Source of the DNA: Vitis vinifera
Lineage: Eukaryota; Streptophyta; Magnoliopsida; Vitales; Vitaceae
Assembly: GCF_030704535.1 (NCBI RefSeq)
Contig: NC_081822.1
Span: 32,905,501-32,969,500 of the forward strand
Direction of reading: 5' to 3'
DNA length: 64,000 nucleotides
Below are positions 1 to 10,879 of the stretch, one piece after another. Position numbers and translations under genes: made by a program. A model generated the notes under the pieces. It was not told where the DNA came from. It was given only the letters and a program-made list of their open reading frames with translations, and ran no database searches. Position 1 is the stretch's first letter; each line of letters begins with the position of its first letter.

Positions 1-3000
1 TGTTGTTAGGAGTTTCTATTTTGTTAGGTATGAATATCTATTCATAAGAAATTATCAACTCTAATTTATATAACAATCTGTTTTTTAGTAACTTTATAGA
101 TAGGGGCTCTGGGCAAATTTCTTTGAAAAGGTTGAGCAAGTAGAGACAGTATCAATCCTAGATGAGCTTCATGTAGATTTAATATCATTCCTATCATATT
201 CAATTTCACACTTAGTGATTTAATTTGTGTAATTAATTGGATGATAGAGATCATCAATATGTTGATTTACTTCAAAATGGATTCAAGATGGATGCAAGTT
301 TTTATGAATGGATTTTTCATGCTTTTCACTTATTCTCTGATCTTGATTAATAGGGAAAAAAGAGTTGAAGGCATGTTCCTTGGCTTTTCTAATTTAGGAG
401 AGATACATTTACTGTTGAAGCCTTTTCAAAGATGAAAAAAAAAAAATTAGATTGCTCATTTTTCTTTGTATTAGGAAAGACAAACCCACTCTCACAATCA
501 AGTTCCACAAACTGAATCAAGTATGCATGCAATAACACTTTCCTAACAATTTGTAAATGCATTCACATGCAAATGCTTCAACACTCCTCAAAATGAATTC
601 AAAAGAACAATTATCTTTTTAACTAATTTCATTTTACTACAAGATATCATTAATCGAAATGAACAGAAAAATTATTGAAAATATTCAATGGAGAATCACA
701 CTTATTTCAGCTCATATTTCTTCCATTCACCATATATGCCCAAGTAACTAATGATATAAAAAACTAAAAATAAATCAAAGAGTATAGTGAGAGAAAGAGA
801 CAATTGACACCGAATTTTAATGTGGAAAACCTCCGAAAAGATAAAAAACCACGAGCCTATAATCGATTGAAAACATCTACTATGAAGAATAAAAACTGAA
901 TACAAGGTTTTACCTAACTCAAACCTACTAATCCTTCTCGGACCACTTGACTAGTACCTTTCACTTTTAGCTTCTTACTTTTTTCTTTTGGAGCACACTT
1001 AGATTCCACACTAAGCTCGATCTCGGCCTCTTCTTGATTGAATCCACACAAGAAGTGAAAGAATTTTTACCCGAACCCAAATAGATTAGAAATTGAGATA
1101 TGAATGAATGAAGAATCAACCCATTTTTTTTCAAGAAAATCCATTATAAATCAGTTTGAAAAACACTAGGAAAATTGGATTTTCTTGGCAACCAAAAAAC
1201 CTAAATTAAGAAAGGAGAGGAGAAAAAAAAAACAAAGGGAATGATTGTTGCTCTAGCTCTCTATATTGAACAGGAAGTAAGTTTTGGGTTTTTAAATGAA
1301 GGAAACCTTTGATCAAACGGATGAGATTTCATCAAAAAAGTATAAGTTGGATCAATCTTGGAACAAGACATTTTGAACACCTAGTAAAAGAAGGCTTCCT
1401 AAACCTTCCTAACTCCTCAAAAAAAAAAAAAAAAACATTTAAATACAATGGTTGATTCAAATTCATCCAACTCCAACCTCAACTACAAACCTTGGTCTCT
1501 TGAAAAATTCAACAAATTGATCTCCATTAGCCAAGTAGTCCATAAAAGGATTGGAAAAATTAAGTTAGGATGCACTTAGGAATTTTGTCTGGAATTGCCA
1601 ACCTAGCTAAACACACACATTTCCCATCCAAGTCTCCTTCTAGTCTTGAAACTTTCCATGTTGCTGACATCCTAGTGGTTATGGATCTCAACTTGGCAAC
1701 TTCCTACTCTCCCAATCAAGTTCTACAACACCGAATTATCACCTTGATTTACTGCTTGAGTATACCAAATAATTTATTTCATTCTTTATCCTTAGGATCT
1801 ATATATTTGATTCTTCTTTTCTCGTTTGTATTTTTCTACATAAATTTTTGTACATAATATCAATGATGAACTTACAAATGTTGTTTCAAGAGTCAAATAA
1901 TCATAGAAAATGACCTAGCCCAAAACCAAACAGACAAGAAACAAAAAACCAGAATAGAATACTTATTGGAATAAGTTGGTTGAGATGTGACAAGACACTA
2001 TCCTTAAAGTAGAGCCGCCCTCCTCGGGTGTCAACCTCGGTGTAGTAGGAAACCAGTGTCCTATCTCCAAAATTCAACAGCCAGAGAAACCTCGACTTCA
2101 TGTGCACACCATGGACAAGGAATGCTACAGCTCATAACTATAAGAAGATAATTCCTCCAGTTAAAGGATGAGAGTGGTGCGGTGTAAGATGGCTGCAGTA
2201 TGGTTGTGAGGCTGCACTAGGGCTGTTGTAAGGGAGTCTCTGGTTACAACAGGTGCAGCAGGAAGCAATGGGGGAACCGGGTTGCAGCAGAAATAAATGG
2301 AGACTGTGGTTGCTGCAAGAGAGACCACAATATGAGAGCAAGAGAGAATCGAATAAAAAACTCTTAAGGGAGCACGACCTTAGAGTTTCCTTAGACTAGG
2401 GTTGCACATGAATAAAGTTTCAATTTTAAGGAATTTTGTACTAGCAACTAAAAAATTCTTTGGTTTTCTCAAGTCAATATAGAACTGGTTTTCTTTCATA
2501 CTCTTCCAATGCATTTTGTAGCGGTTTTCATCCCATAACCAGTTATTTTAGAGCTAGCCTAACAATCCTTGACTGTTTGATGTTTTCCCTTATTTTTTAT
2601 ATGTTTTTGTAGATGTTACTTTTATTCTTAAATGAAAAGTATGACCTTAAGTCTAGCCATATCATATTGGAATAAATAAAGCAATGGAAAAAGTTCAAAG
2701 GTATATGGATTTTCCATCCTTTGTCCGCATTTTTCTTGAAGAGTTGAAGGGTGATATAGTGCATCAAGTTATTTGCAAGGGCTGGCTTGATCCTCTTTCA
2801 CAGGGATCCTAGATGAGGAAACCCTAGGAGAGGTATCGATTCCATCCATGTATGATCCATACTAGATATAATGATCAACTGACTGCCTATTCTACCTCCT
2901 TTACATTCTTGACAACCTATCTTTTCCTCACTAGAGTTTTTCAGTGGCATATTTTGGTCCTTTTCCCTACTACTTTAGAAAAAAATGAGCCACTGGTTCA

Positions 3001-4040
3001 AGTACAAGATACTATCATTCCTCTTAGAGCTATATCCTCTCCCACAACGTAAGTGGAGCATGCATAGAGAAGTTAGATTTTTCTATTCCATTGTTTTGAC
3101 CAATTTCAAATTTGAGGTTGGTTGAGGGGACTAAAAATGTCATATTTGGCCTAAATTAGAGTTGAACCTCAAGGTATGGACGCCTCATTTTGTAGTCGAA
3201 GACTTGGCGTCTCTTTCCCATTAGAAAGATGCCCATTTTGTTCATTCTCATAGTTTTAGATTTCCATGTTATTTTTATGTTTTAACTTACAGATTAGCTT
3301 AGAATTTCATTTTCTATTGAAGTAAGCTTGTTGCAACTATGTTTGGCTACACTTTAATTCTCTCCATCATAAGTACTCTTTTTCTTGATATCTACTCGAT
3401 GTGTTTTTGTTGTTGGTTTTCATATCTACAAGCTTTTATAATTTCGTTATTCAGCTAGATCTCTTGTGCTATGGAGAGGGGTCCTTAAAGGGTAAACTAC
3501 TATGGTTATCTTGTAACAAACATGTAGTTGTCAATGCATGGAAGCTTAAATTTTTGGTTTGTAGATTTTGATAGGTCCCATGTCACATTACTGTTTTAAA
3601 TTTTGGAATTATTATGATGCAATTTAGGTGCTAGGGTTTTAATTCGTTCATCCATGTGTGGTTACTTCATTTTATGAATCAAAGATTTGAGTTGAAGATA
3701 GAGAGATTTTTCAAGGCAAAATTATTATGCAAAACAAAAATATAAAATTTGTACATTAAGCCCACAATGTTTGTGGAGCTACAACTGTAGGTGTCCATCC
3801 ATCATAAAACCATCTCCTAATTCAAGAAACTAAATAAGTACTTACACGTAAATTCATCCACAAATGAAGTAAATGAAGATAAAAAAAGCTTACAAATAGA
3901 GTTAAAAGATGAAGGAAAACATCCTAAGCAAGACTACGTTGAAAGGAAGTAAAACCTAATCTAAGCTAAAATAGGAAGAAAAATAAAAAAGCCTACCCCT
4001 TACTTGAGCTACAAAATGACTTAACATTTCTTGCACCCGG
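1..4040. other. AT-rich non-coding stretch
   Basis: I see no supportable gene here; the open frames are short and lack family motifs. The first 60 bases resemble the LTR-like sequence near 32340-32400 (the phrase tttctattttgtta followed by g/a-gt-tgaat), so the left edge may lie inside a decayed copia LTR. Around 2130-2345 is a slightly GC-richer patch rich in CTGCAG-like words that I cannot identify. Confidence 0.5.
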
Positions 4041-4042
4041 CC

Positions 4043-4900
4043 CTCACAATACTCCTACCCTCCCTATTCATAGTTTTTTGGACCTCTAAATTTTTTGAAA
4101 TTTTTAATTTTTAATTTATCTTTTACTTCACTCGCTAATAATTTTGTGTAAAAAGGATCGGTGGACTCTTTTTTTTTTCGTTTTTAATATCCTCACATTT
4201 CTTGTTCCTCTTCACGTTCCTTATACTCTCCTCAAATTTTTTGTATCCCTAAATTTTTTCAAAATTTTAATTAAATTTTTTATTTTCACTTCATTAGATG
4301 ATAATATTCGATAAAAAGAACCTGAAATTGAAACAAATAATGTTTTAAAAAATTACAAGATTAAACTATTAAGAAATTCGTGGTATACAAAAAATATGAT
4401 GAGGGTATGAGAAATGTAAAGGTAAGAGATTTTTTTTTTCATTTATTCTATACTCACATTTCTTGTACCACCCTCCTCACATTTTTGTATCTTCTAAATT
4501 TTTTGAAGTTTCTAAGTTTTTTTAATTTTGAATTTTTTTTTTCACTTCCCTTGCCGATAATAGTGTGTAAAAACACTAATTACACTTGCAATTGAAGTAA
4601 ATAATGTTTGAAAAAAAAAATTAAAAGATTAAAATATTAAAAAATGGGTTGAGGTACAAAGAATGTGAGAAGAATACAAAAAATGTGAGGATCTTCATAT
4701 TTTTCGTATCTTCCTCATATTCTTTGTATATTATAAATTTTTTGAAAATTTTATTTTTTATATTTTTTTCTCATTTTAATTGACAAAAATACGTGTGATG
4801 ATTTCAGTTGTTTTTGGAATTTATGAAAATAATCTCCAAAAAATTCAAAGATTAAAATAATTAAAGGTTATTATACAATTATGAATTTTCTTTATCATAA
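4043..4900. repeat. Decayed tandem repeat, roughly 240-bp unit
   Basis: Four diverged units can be lined up on the shared core taaattttttgaa (one unit has c for g), at about 4087, 4250, 4495 and 4734. The last two spacings are about 245 and 239 bp; the first unit is shorter (about 163 bp). Each unit runs from a cytosine-rich 'cctcacatttcttgt' type segment, through the core, to a 'ttcactt...gataat' segment and then 'aaataatgtttgaaaaa...agattaaa'. The units differ by many substitutions and indels, so the array is old. No coding content. Confidence 0.5.
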
Positions 4901-5201
4901 ATTTATCATTTTTGTAAAAGTTTATCATTTCACAAAAATATTTCCCCCAAATTTTCTTTATTTTACCACTTGATAAAAAAATTCTAAAAAAGATTTTATA
5001 TAATTGGTTATTATTAAAGATCATAGCAGTGTATTATGGTGCATGAGATTAATTCCCTTGGCAAAGAATTGATGGTTTTTTTAATTGCCTGCCATGTGTC
5101 TTAATCTTATTGGCTGGATATGGTACGGAAAAGTAAATTTCTGGACCTTTATAATATGGTTAAAACTATTAAATTAATTATTATTTTAATGTTGATGTTA
5201 G

Positions 5202-5642
5202 ATGTCATCATTTCATAGTGATATGCTTTTCTTCTGGGGCAATAGCTTTCACACGGAGTTGATTTTCAGGTCTTTACGTTATGTCGGCAGCGCTGAAATT
5301 TCCGGCTCCTTTCGCAATTTTTTGCCGAGGCGACTTCGCGTGGACTCTAGCTTTCACACGGAGTTGATTTTCAGGTCTTTCCGTTACGGTAGCAGCGCTG
5401 AAATTTCCGCCTCCTTTCGCAATTTTTTGCCGAGGCGACTTGGCGTGGACTCTTCATATTATTTCACTTCTCCTTGTGTCTTTCCTATATGTATCTTTCT
5501 ATTTCTTAAACGACCCTTTGCCGGAGTCGACTCGTCAACTCAATTGAAGCTTGGTTTGGATTCTGTAAGTTTTCACTCTGATGAGGTCTTTAGATGGGTT
5601 TCATTCATGGTCATATTATACTATTTTACCTGTAACTTGTAG
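5202..5642 (+). repeat. Copy of an NLR 5'-leader-like segment with internal 105-bp tandem duplication
   Basis: The segment beginning atcatttcatagtgatatgc is related to 33945-34260 and to 58780-58980, the latter lying just upstream of the CC-NB-ARC start at 59115. It therefore looks like a mobile or duplicated leader of resistance genes. Here a 105-bp unit is present twice in tandem (about 5243-5347 and 5348-5452). Because 105 is a multiple of three, a 146-codon frame stays open. I do not consider that frame a protein: it has no recognised motif and the sister copies do not keep it open over the same length. Confidence 0.6.
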
Positions 5643-6017
5643 AGAAGACTTCATGATTGGTTTTGAGAGTTCTGTTTGAGTTCCGAATATTTCATCAACA
5701 GCAACTATTTGACAAGATGGGAGTTTTGTACAAAATTTTGGGAAGTTCTTTATACAAAATTTCGATTTTTCTTTTCAGAAAATTTTTCCTTTTTTTAATT
5801 TTTTAATTTTAAAGAATTATGTTTGGCTGTCCTATTTTTTAGTTTCAAGAAGAAAAAAATCATTGCTCTTATTGATATTTTTGATCTTGCAAACACCAAA
5901 TCATACGGGGAGCATAAAGTAGTTTCAATGGTTTGTGAAAAAGAGTTCGACTAAAATAAAATTTTAAAATTATGAATATATAATTACAGACTAAAATAAA
6001 TTAAAATCCAAAAGTCA

Positions 6018-6025
6018 GACCTACC
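6018..6025. repeat. Left 8-bp target-site duplication of hAT element
   Basis: The 8 bases gacctacc lie immediately before the left terminal inverted repeat of the hAT element and recur exactly at 9171-9178, as expected for hAT insertion. Confidence 0.9.
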
Positions 6026-6166
6026 TAAGGGCCTCCAAAAAGCCCACGGCCCATGGCCCAGGCCCAAGCCCGGCCTGAGCCCATTTCTGGATGGGCCGGG
6101 CTATGGGCCCCAATTTAGGCCCGGTCTGGCCCGACGGGCTGGCCTGCCCATAGGCCCGCCACTTAA

Positions 6167-6199
<33 letters not shown>

Positions 6200-6414
6200 T
6201 CAAGAAATAGAAAAGACTACATTAATAAAAATATTCATTGCTAACTATTTTATTCATTGAATATATACATTACATTTGAAAATGTGGGAAAAGTTTACAT
6301 TACTACAAAATAAATACATCCCAACTAGATTGGCATCTACTTATTTGTCAATCATTTGTACTTGTCAACCACAAAAATAAAAATAAAAATATGACATACA
6401 TTTAGTAAAATATT

Positions 6415-8408
6415 TTAATCATTATCTCTTGACGGTGATGGCGAACTATCGCAAATCCATGAAGATCTTGATGATTTTAGTTTTTCCATATCGACAAGCA
6501 TATTTTCTTCTTGAAAAGAATCAAATATCATTTTATCTGCTATTGCCCAGTCTTTCACACATATATTTGCTTCAATAGAATCCGGCGCTAAGCTGCATCG
6601 TTTATCACTAACTACTCTTCCACCTGCACTAAAAGTAGCTTCTGATGCAACTGTACTCACAGGAATTGTTAGTACATTACGAGCAATGATAGAAAGTATA
6701 TGATATTTGTGTTGTTGTGATTTCCACCATATTAAAATATCAAAATCTTCATCATCTTCAAATGAAATTAAATCAATATTGAGATATCTATCTAAATCAG
6801 TTGTGTTGTTTGGAGAACTATTTGTTGCCTTCTTTCGACTTTTTAACATTTCTAGAGCTCCTTTATAAAAGGATGAAGAGCTTGTAGATGTAGGTGGTAA
6901 TTTAATAGAACTAATATCAGTACCATATTTTTCTTTATAATAGTTATATAAATTATATAATAATGAATTTATTTCATTTTTAATTTCTTCAATTTTTATT
7001 TGGTCATTAAAATAAATAATTGTTAACCATTCATCCAAAGTTTCAAATTTCAATCTAGGGTCCACAATTAAACCAAGATAAAAAATTAAAGGTATTTCTC
7101 CCCAATATTTTCTAAATTTTTCTATCATTGCAAATATTGCATCATTAAATATATCCAAATTTAAATATTTTTGAAGTACAATAAAAATATTAGTTATTTG
7201 CATGACAACTCGGTTTGAAGATGGATAATATACATCACAAATTTTTTTTGTTGAAGTATCAAATACTTCAAAAAGATCTCTTAAAAGATCTGCAATATGT
7301 CAATCATAATCATTTAATACATCAATATCTGTTTTACAATCATTGCTAATTAATTGTATTTCATATAGTTCTACCACTTTTCTATATTTTATAATAGTTT
7401 GTAAAAGTTTATAAGTGGAATTCCATCTAATGGGCATATTCAAATTTATATTTCTTTTTTTCATATTTAACATTTTACAACAATAAAAAAATAATTCATG
7501 TTTTGCTTGAGAACTATTAAGACCCGCAACAATGCCTCCAATTTTTTATAATGTATCATCAATGTGTTTTAATCCATCTTTTACAATTAAATTTAAAATA
7601 TGTGCACAACCACGCACATGAAATATTTTACATTGATCTTCTTTTATTTGTCAATATCGTTTTAATCTGCTGCATCATTATTAGAAGCATTATCTAATGT
7701 TATTGTAAATATTTTATCACGAATGTTAAAATCTATAATTTCATCATTTATTAAAGATGCTATATTTTTACCATTATGTGGAGCATTTATTATTTTAAAT
7801 GAAATAATTCTTTTATTTAATTTCCATTCATTATCAATATAATGAGCAGTTATACATAAAAAACCACTGTGAGTTAAAGATGTCCAAATATCAGATGTTA
7901 AACAAATTCTTCCTTCAAAATTTGCAAAAAAAAAATTTTAATTTTCTTTTTGTGTTTCAAATTTTTTTATAAGAATTCTTTTAACTGTATTTCTAGAGCA
8001 ACCTTGAAACTGAGGATTAACAGCTCGTTGCATTGTTCCCGTATAATCATGATTTTCCATGAAATTGAAAGGTTGTTATGCTCTTATTATATAACCAATC
8101 ATTTCTTCACGACAATAAGATTCATCATAAGAAAATGTTTTTAAATTTCCACTTTCATCTTTACCTAATTGCATATAATTTCTAATATCTACATTATTTT
8201 TAGTTTTACAATTTTCATGATACCTTTTTAAATGACTTGTACCTGCATTTGAGCCACCACTAAGAAGTTTGTTACAAATTTTACATTTTTTTTATTTCTT
8301 TTTTATTATTTTCTAAATTTATTTCTATTCTATAAAAAAATTCCATATATTTGAAGTAAATTTTTTGCTATTACATGCATTAGATGAAGAACAAGAACCA
8401 CTCGCCAT
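6415..8408 (-). pseudogene. hAT transposase (BED zinc finger / RNase H-like / dimerisation domain), frameshifted
   Basis: The best open part is 7203-6415 (262 residues). It ends with the conserved hAT C-terminal dimerisation region: a WWK-type motif, then PVSTVASEATFS, then a SDKRCSL segment and CVKDW. This is the family of plant Ac/RICESLEEPER-like transposases. Upstream on the same strand a likely start at 8408 begins a serine-rich leader, followed by a degraded BED-finger-like region (cysteine pairs readable near 8300-8220) and fragments of the RNase H-like core near 7900-7660, but several stops and frame changes break the frame. The protein is therefore not expected to be made in full. 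It lies wholly within the hAT element. Confidence 0.85.
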
Positions 8409-8886
8409 AATTATAATTATTGATAAAATATTATGCTAAAAATAATAAATGTAAAATTAAAATGTAACAAATAAATAAAAGAAAAGGTGAAGTATGTTAC
8501 TAAATTGGAGAACCGAAGCAGAAATTCCTTCAAATTTGAACTCTTTGAACCACCAATGCTTGTTTTTCACCACCAATAATATTGAATAATTTGAGACAAA
8601 ATGCAATAATTGGAAATATTGTGGAATGGGAGAGAGCTTAAGAGTTGAGAGAACAGAAAAAAATTGAGGGTATTTAATATTTATAGGGATTTAAATATTA
8701 GGATTTAATTTTTTTTTTTTTAAATGTCAAGACCGTTCAACAATCATATATTTGATATTAAATTATGAGTGGCATGTTCAACGGTCATGTGACCATTGAA
8801 CAACCAACTCACTTTTATTTTTTAAAAAAAATCATACAACATTTCTAATATATATATATATAACTAATGCAAAATAGTTACACAAA

Positions 8887-8950
8887 AGAGGGTTAGCTCA
8901 GTTGGTGGCTAGCTCTCCTTATGGATCCATAAGGGAAGGGGTTCGAAACT
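8887..8950 (+). other. tRNA-like segment with Pol III A and B boxes
   Basis: The A box tagctcagttgg at 8894-8905 matches the plant/eukaryote consensus TRGCNNARYNGG. The B box ggttcgaaact at 8940-8950 matches GGTTCGAANCC except for the last position. Their spacing is that of a tRNA gene. Between them lies an 18-bp perfect palindrome, ccttatggatccataagg (8917-8934). The acceptor and T stems do not pair properly, so I call it a tRNA-derived or SINE-head-like promoter rather than a working tRNA gene. It sits inside the hAT element. Confidence 0.5.
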
Positions 8951-9170
8951 CAAAATATTTTAATTTTTACCCAAGCCCGCCCGCCAGCCCGCCCGCCTAG
9001 CCCGCCCAGCTTGAGGGCCCACAGGCTGGGCCACGGACCTTAGATATACCAAGGGCCTGGCCCGGCCAGCCCGTTGACCAATCAACGGGCTTAGTGGCCC
9101 ACCCCGGGCTGGGCCATGGGCCTTTCTCCTCAAGGCCGGGCGGCCCGGCCCGGCCCGTTGGAGACCCTTA

Positions 9171-9178
9171 GACCTACC
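9171..9178. repeat. Right 8-bp target-site duplication of hAT element
   Basis: Exact repeat of gacctacc at 6018-6025, directly after the right terminus of the hAT element. Confidence 0.9.
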
Positions 9179-9299
9179 ACCCATGTCATATGTTTTCTGA
9201 TTTTATTTATTTCTTTATTTGTTTCCTGTGCAAATTAGTAAACATATTTAGATTTAGATGTAGTATTCAATTTCATGATTGCTATGTGGTATTGGGAAC

Positions 9300-9307
9300 T
9301 ATATAAA
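9300..9307 (+). promoter_or_regulatory. TATA box of TIR gene
   Basis: TATATAAA lies 97 bp upstream of the ATG at 9405, leaving room for a short leader that ends in a CT-rich tract (about 9380-9402). The position fits a core promoter that was left intact downstream of the hAT insertion. Confidence 0.6.
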
Positions 9308-9404
9308 CCAACCCTAGCATTTGTATTTGCAGACATCAATTTAGAGTTGAGATCTCAAACCTAGGACTTCATCTGCCTGCTGTCTCTCTCTCCTCTCTGC
9401 TTCC

Positions 9405-10879
9405 ATGGCGGCTCCTTCTTTTGCCTCTTCTCAATGGATTTATGATGTGTTCCTCAGTTTTAGAGGAGAAGACACCCGCTTAGGCTTTGCTGCTCATCTC
9501 TATGAGGCCTTGTGCAGGAGAGGAGTCAACACTTTCTTTGATGACTACGAGATTAGGAGAGGCGAATCCATATCTCCTACACTTGTAAAAGCAATTGAAG
9601 GATCAAGGTGTTCTATCATAATTCTCTCTCAAAACTATGCGAGTTCAACTTGGTGCTTAGAGGAGCTTGTCAAGATACTAGAATGCAGCAATACCATGAG
9701 ACAACTGGTTCTGCCCATTTTCTACAATGTGGATCCATCAGTTGTGCGAAAACATGAAAGGACCTTTGGAGAGGCCTTGGTTAAGCATGAAAAGACTTTG
9801 AAGCAGGATATGAATAAGGTGAAGAATTGGAGCAAGGCCCTTAGTGAAGTTGCCAATTTAGCGGGCTGGAATTCACACAAGAAGTAATCTTTCAAAGTTC
9901 CTTTTTTTCCCCTTTCCTTTTGGTTCTTACTTCTATTGTCATAGTTATTTTTGAGATCGCTAATTTAGGCCTGTCAAGTAACCGTTCTAGAAAAAGTTCT
10001 CTTATAACATCTTGTAGTTTTCAAGTGTTTTCACTTGTTTTCTAAGACTATTTTAAAAGCTAATTATATAAACACGAAAAATGGTTAAAAATATAACATT
10101 TCAAATATATACTTTTTTTTTTTTTTTTGTAAAAACATAGAAAATAAATTAAGAACATTTTAAGTTTTTAAACAAAATTTTATTCTATAAAACATTAAAA
10201 AATAATTTTCAAATAAATTTTTGTTTCATAAAATATTTAAGATCAATTTTCAAAAACTGTTTATTAAGTCTTATACTCTATTTAAAAAGTGTGTTTTATT
10301 TTTATTTTTATTTTTATTATTGTTAAACAAGTTTTCCTATATTTTTGTTTGAAAGAACATAAAACTATTTTTGAAAATAGTTATAAAACAAAACCTTATT
10401 TTCCGATTTTGTTTAAACATGGTATTTAAAATCTTCCACAAACAATGAAACAAGCTCAAAATAGAAATTTGACCCATTATACCTTGATCACCTTGTTAAT
10501 TTATACTTAAGTTTCCTATTTACATTTCAACTGCATGGAGAAGAACTACGGAAAATCCTATGTTCTTTATTTTCATTGACTTTGGATTGCTGCACGACTT
10601 ACTACGTGCATGTGCATATTACATGGCAGGCCTGAGCCTAAGTTTATCAGGGAAATAGTCATTGAAGTTTTGAAAAAGCTCTTCGGATTATACCCAGGTG
10701 ATGCTAAGTGCCTGGTAGAGGAAGATTCTCCTATACAAAATACGGAAGTGGTACCAAGTCCACACTCAAGCACTCTTCACATTGCGCCAGGACATTTTGA
10801 CTACACTGAAGTTGATGACATTATTTCCCAACATTATTCCCAACTTGTTTCGGAGATGTTGGATTCATTTTATATCTGA
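9405..10879 (+). CDS. TIR-only (TIR-X) immune-type protein, two exons
   Basis: Exon 1 is 9405-9883 and exon 2 is 10630-10879. The donor is aa|gtaatc and the acceptor ggcag|gcctg, phase 2, giving about 242 residues. Exon 1 encodes a full plant TIR domain (about residues 12-155): YDVFLSFRGEDTR start, a BB-loop region with RRGESI, then STWCLEEL containing the glutamate used by TIR NADases, and a FYNVDPS motif. Plant TIR proteins of this kind cleave NAD+ and signal through EDS1; that is family knowledge. Exon 2 begins PEPKFIREIV...DAKCLV, the same start as the NB-ARC exon of the TNL at 52518. It then departs from NB-ARC into an unrelated tail and stops, so NB-ARC and LRR are missing. The start is the first ATG after a TATA box at 9300. 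The hAT element lies upstream. The exon 2 tail resembles those at 36251 and 62240 but is frameshifted near its end, losing their DSDSD...KVWTNL terminus. Confidence 0.82.

Larger units (their letters stand above)
6026..9170 (-). mobile_element. hAT-superfamily DNA transposon, complete ends, broken transposase
   Basis: The element is 3145 bp. It starts with taagggcctcc and ends with ggagaccctta, an 11-bp terminal inverted repeat with one mismatch, and is flanked by identical 8-bp duplications (gacctacc), the hAT hallmark. Both subterminal zones (about 6028-6167 and 8970-9165) are strikingly GC-rich arrays of GGCCCGGCCC/GGGCCTGGGC-like words, against an AT-rich interior. Such subterminal arrays are the usual transposase-binding regions in hATs. 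The interior carries a minus-strand transposase remnant (8408 to 6415) and a tRNA-like Pol III box pair near 8890-8950. The transposase is interrupted, so the copy is probably immobile alone but could be moved by a related enzyme. Intact ends and an exact target duplication suggest a fairly recent insertion, into the region upstream of the TIR gene at 9405. Confidence 0.9.

Noticed and set aside
780..1100. Possible LTR or primer-site region (tgacaccgaattttaatgtgg)
   Set aside because: The phrase is reminiscent of plant LTR leaders, but no ends, target duplication or coding neighbours could be found.
5202..5642. 146-codon open frame as a protein gene
   Set aside because: It is kept open mainly by an in-frame 105-bp duplication in a leader-like repeat; sister copies do not preserve it and no motif is present.
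8887..8950. Functional tRNA gene
   Set aside because: A and B boxes are good, but the acceptor and T stems do not pair, so no tRNA cloverleaf forms.
9884..10629. Possibility that the TIR gene is a single exon ending at the in-frame TAA (9885-9887)
   Set aside because: The donor aa|gtaatc overlaps that stop, and the matching acceptor and NB-ARC-type exon follow in phase, as in the TNL and the 62-kb copy; intron removal is the better model, though the unspliced form would also give a 160-residue TIR.
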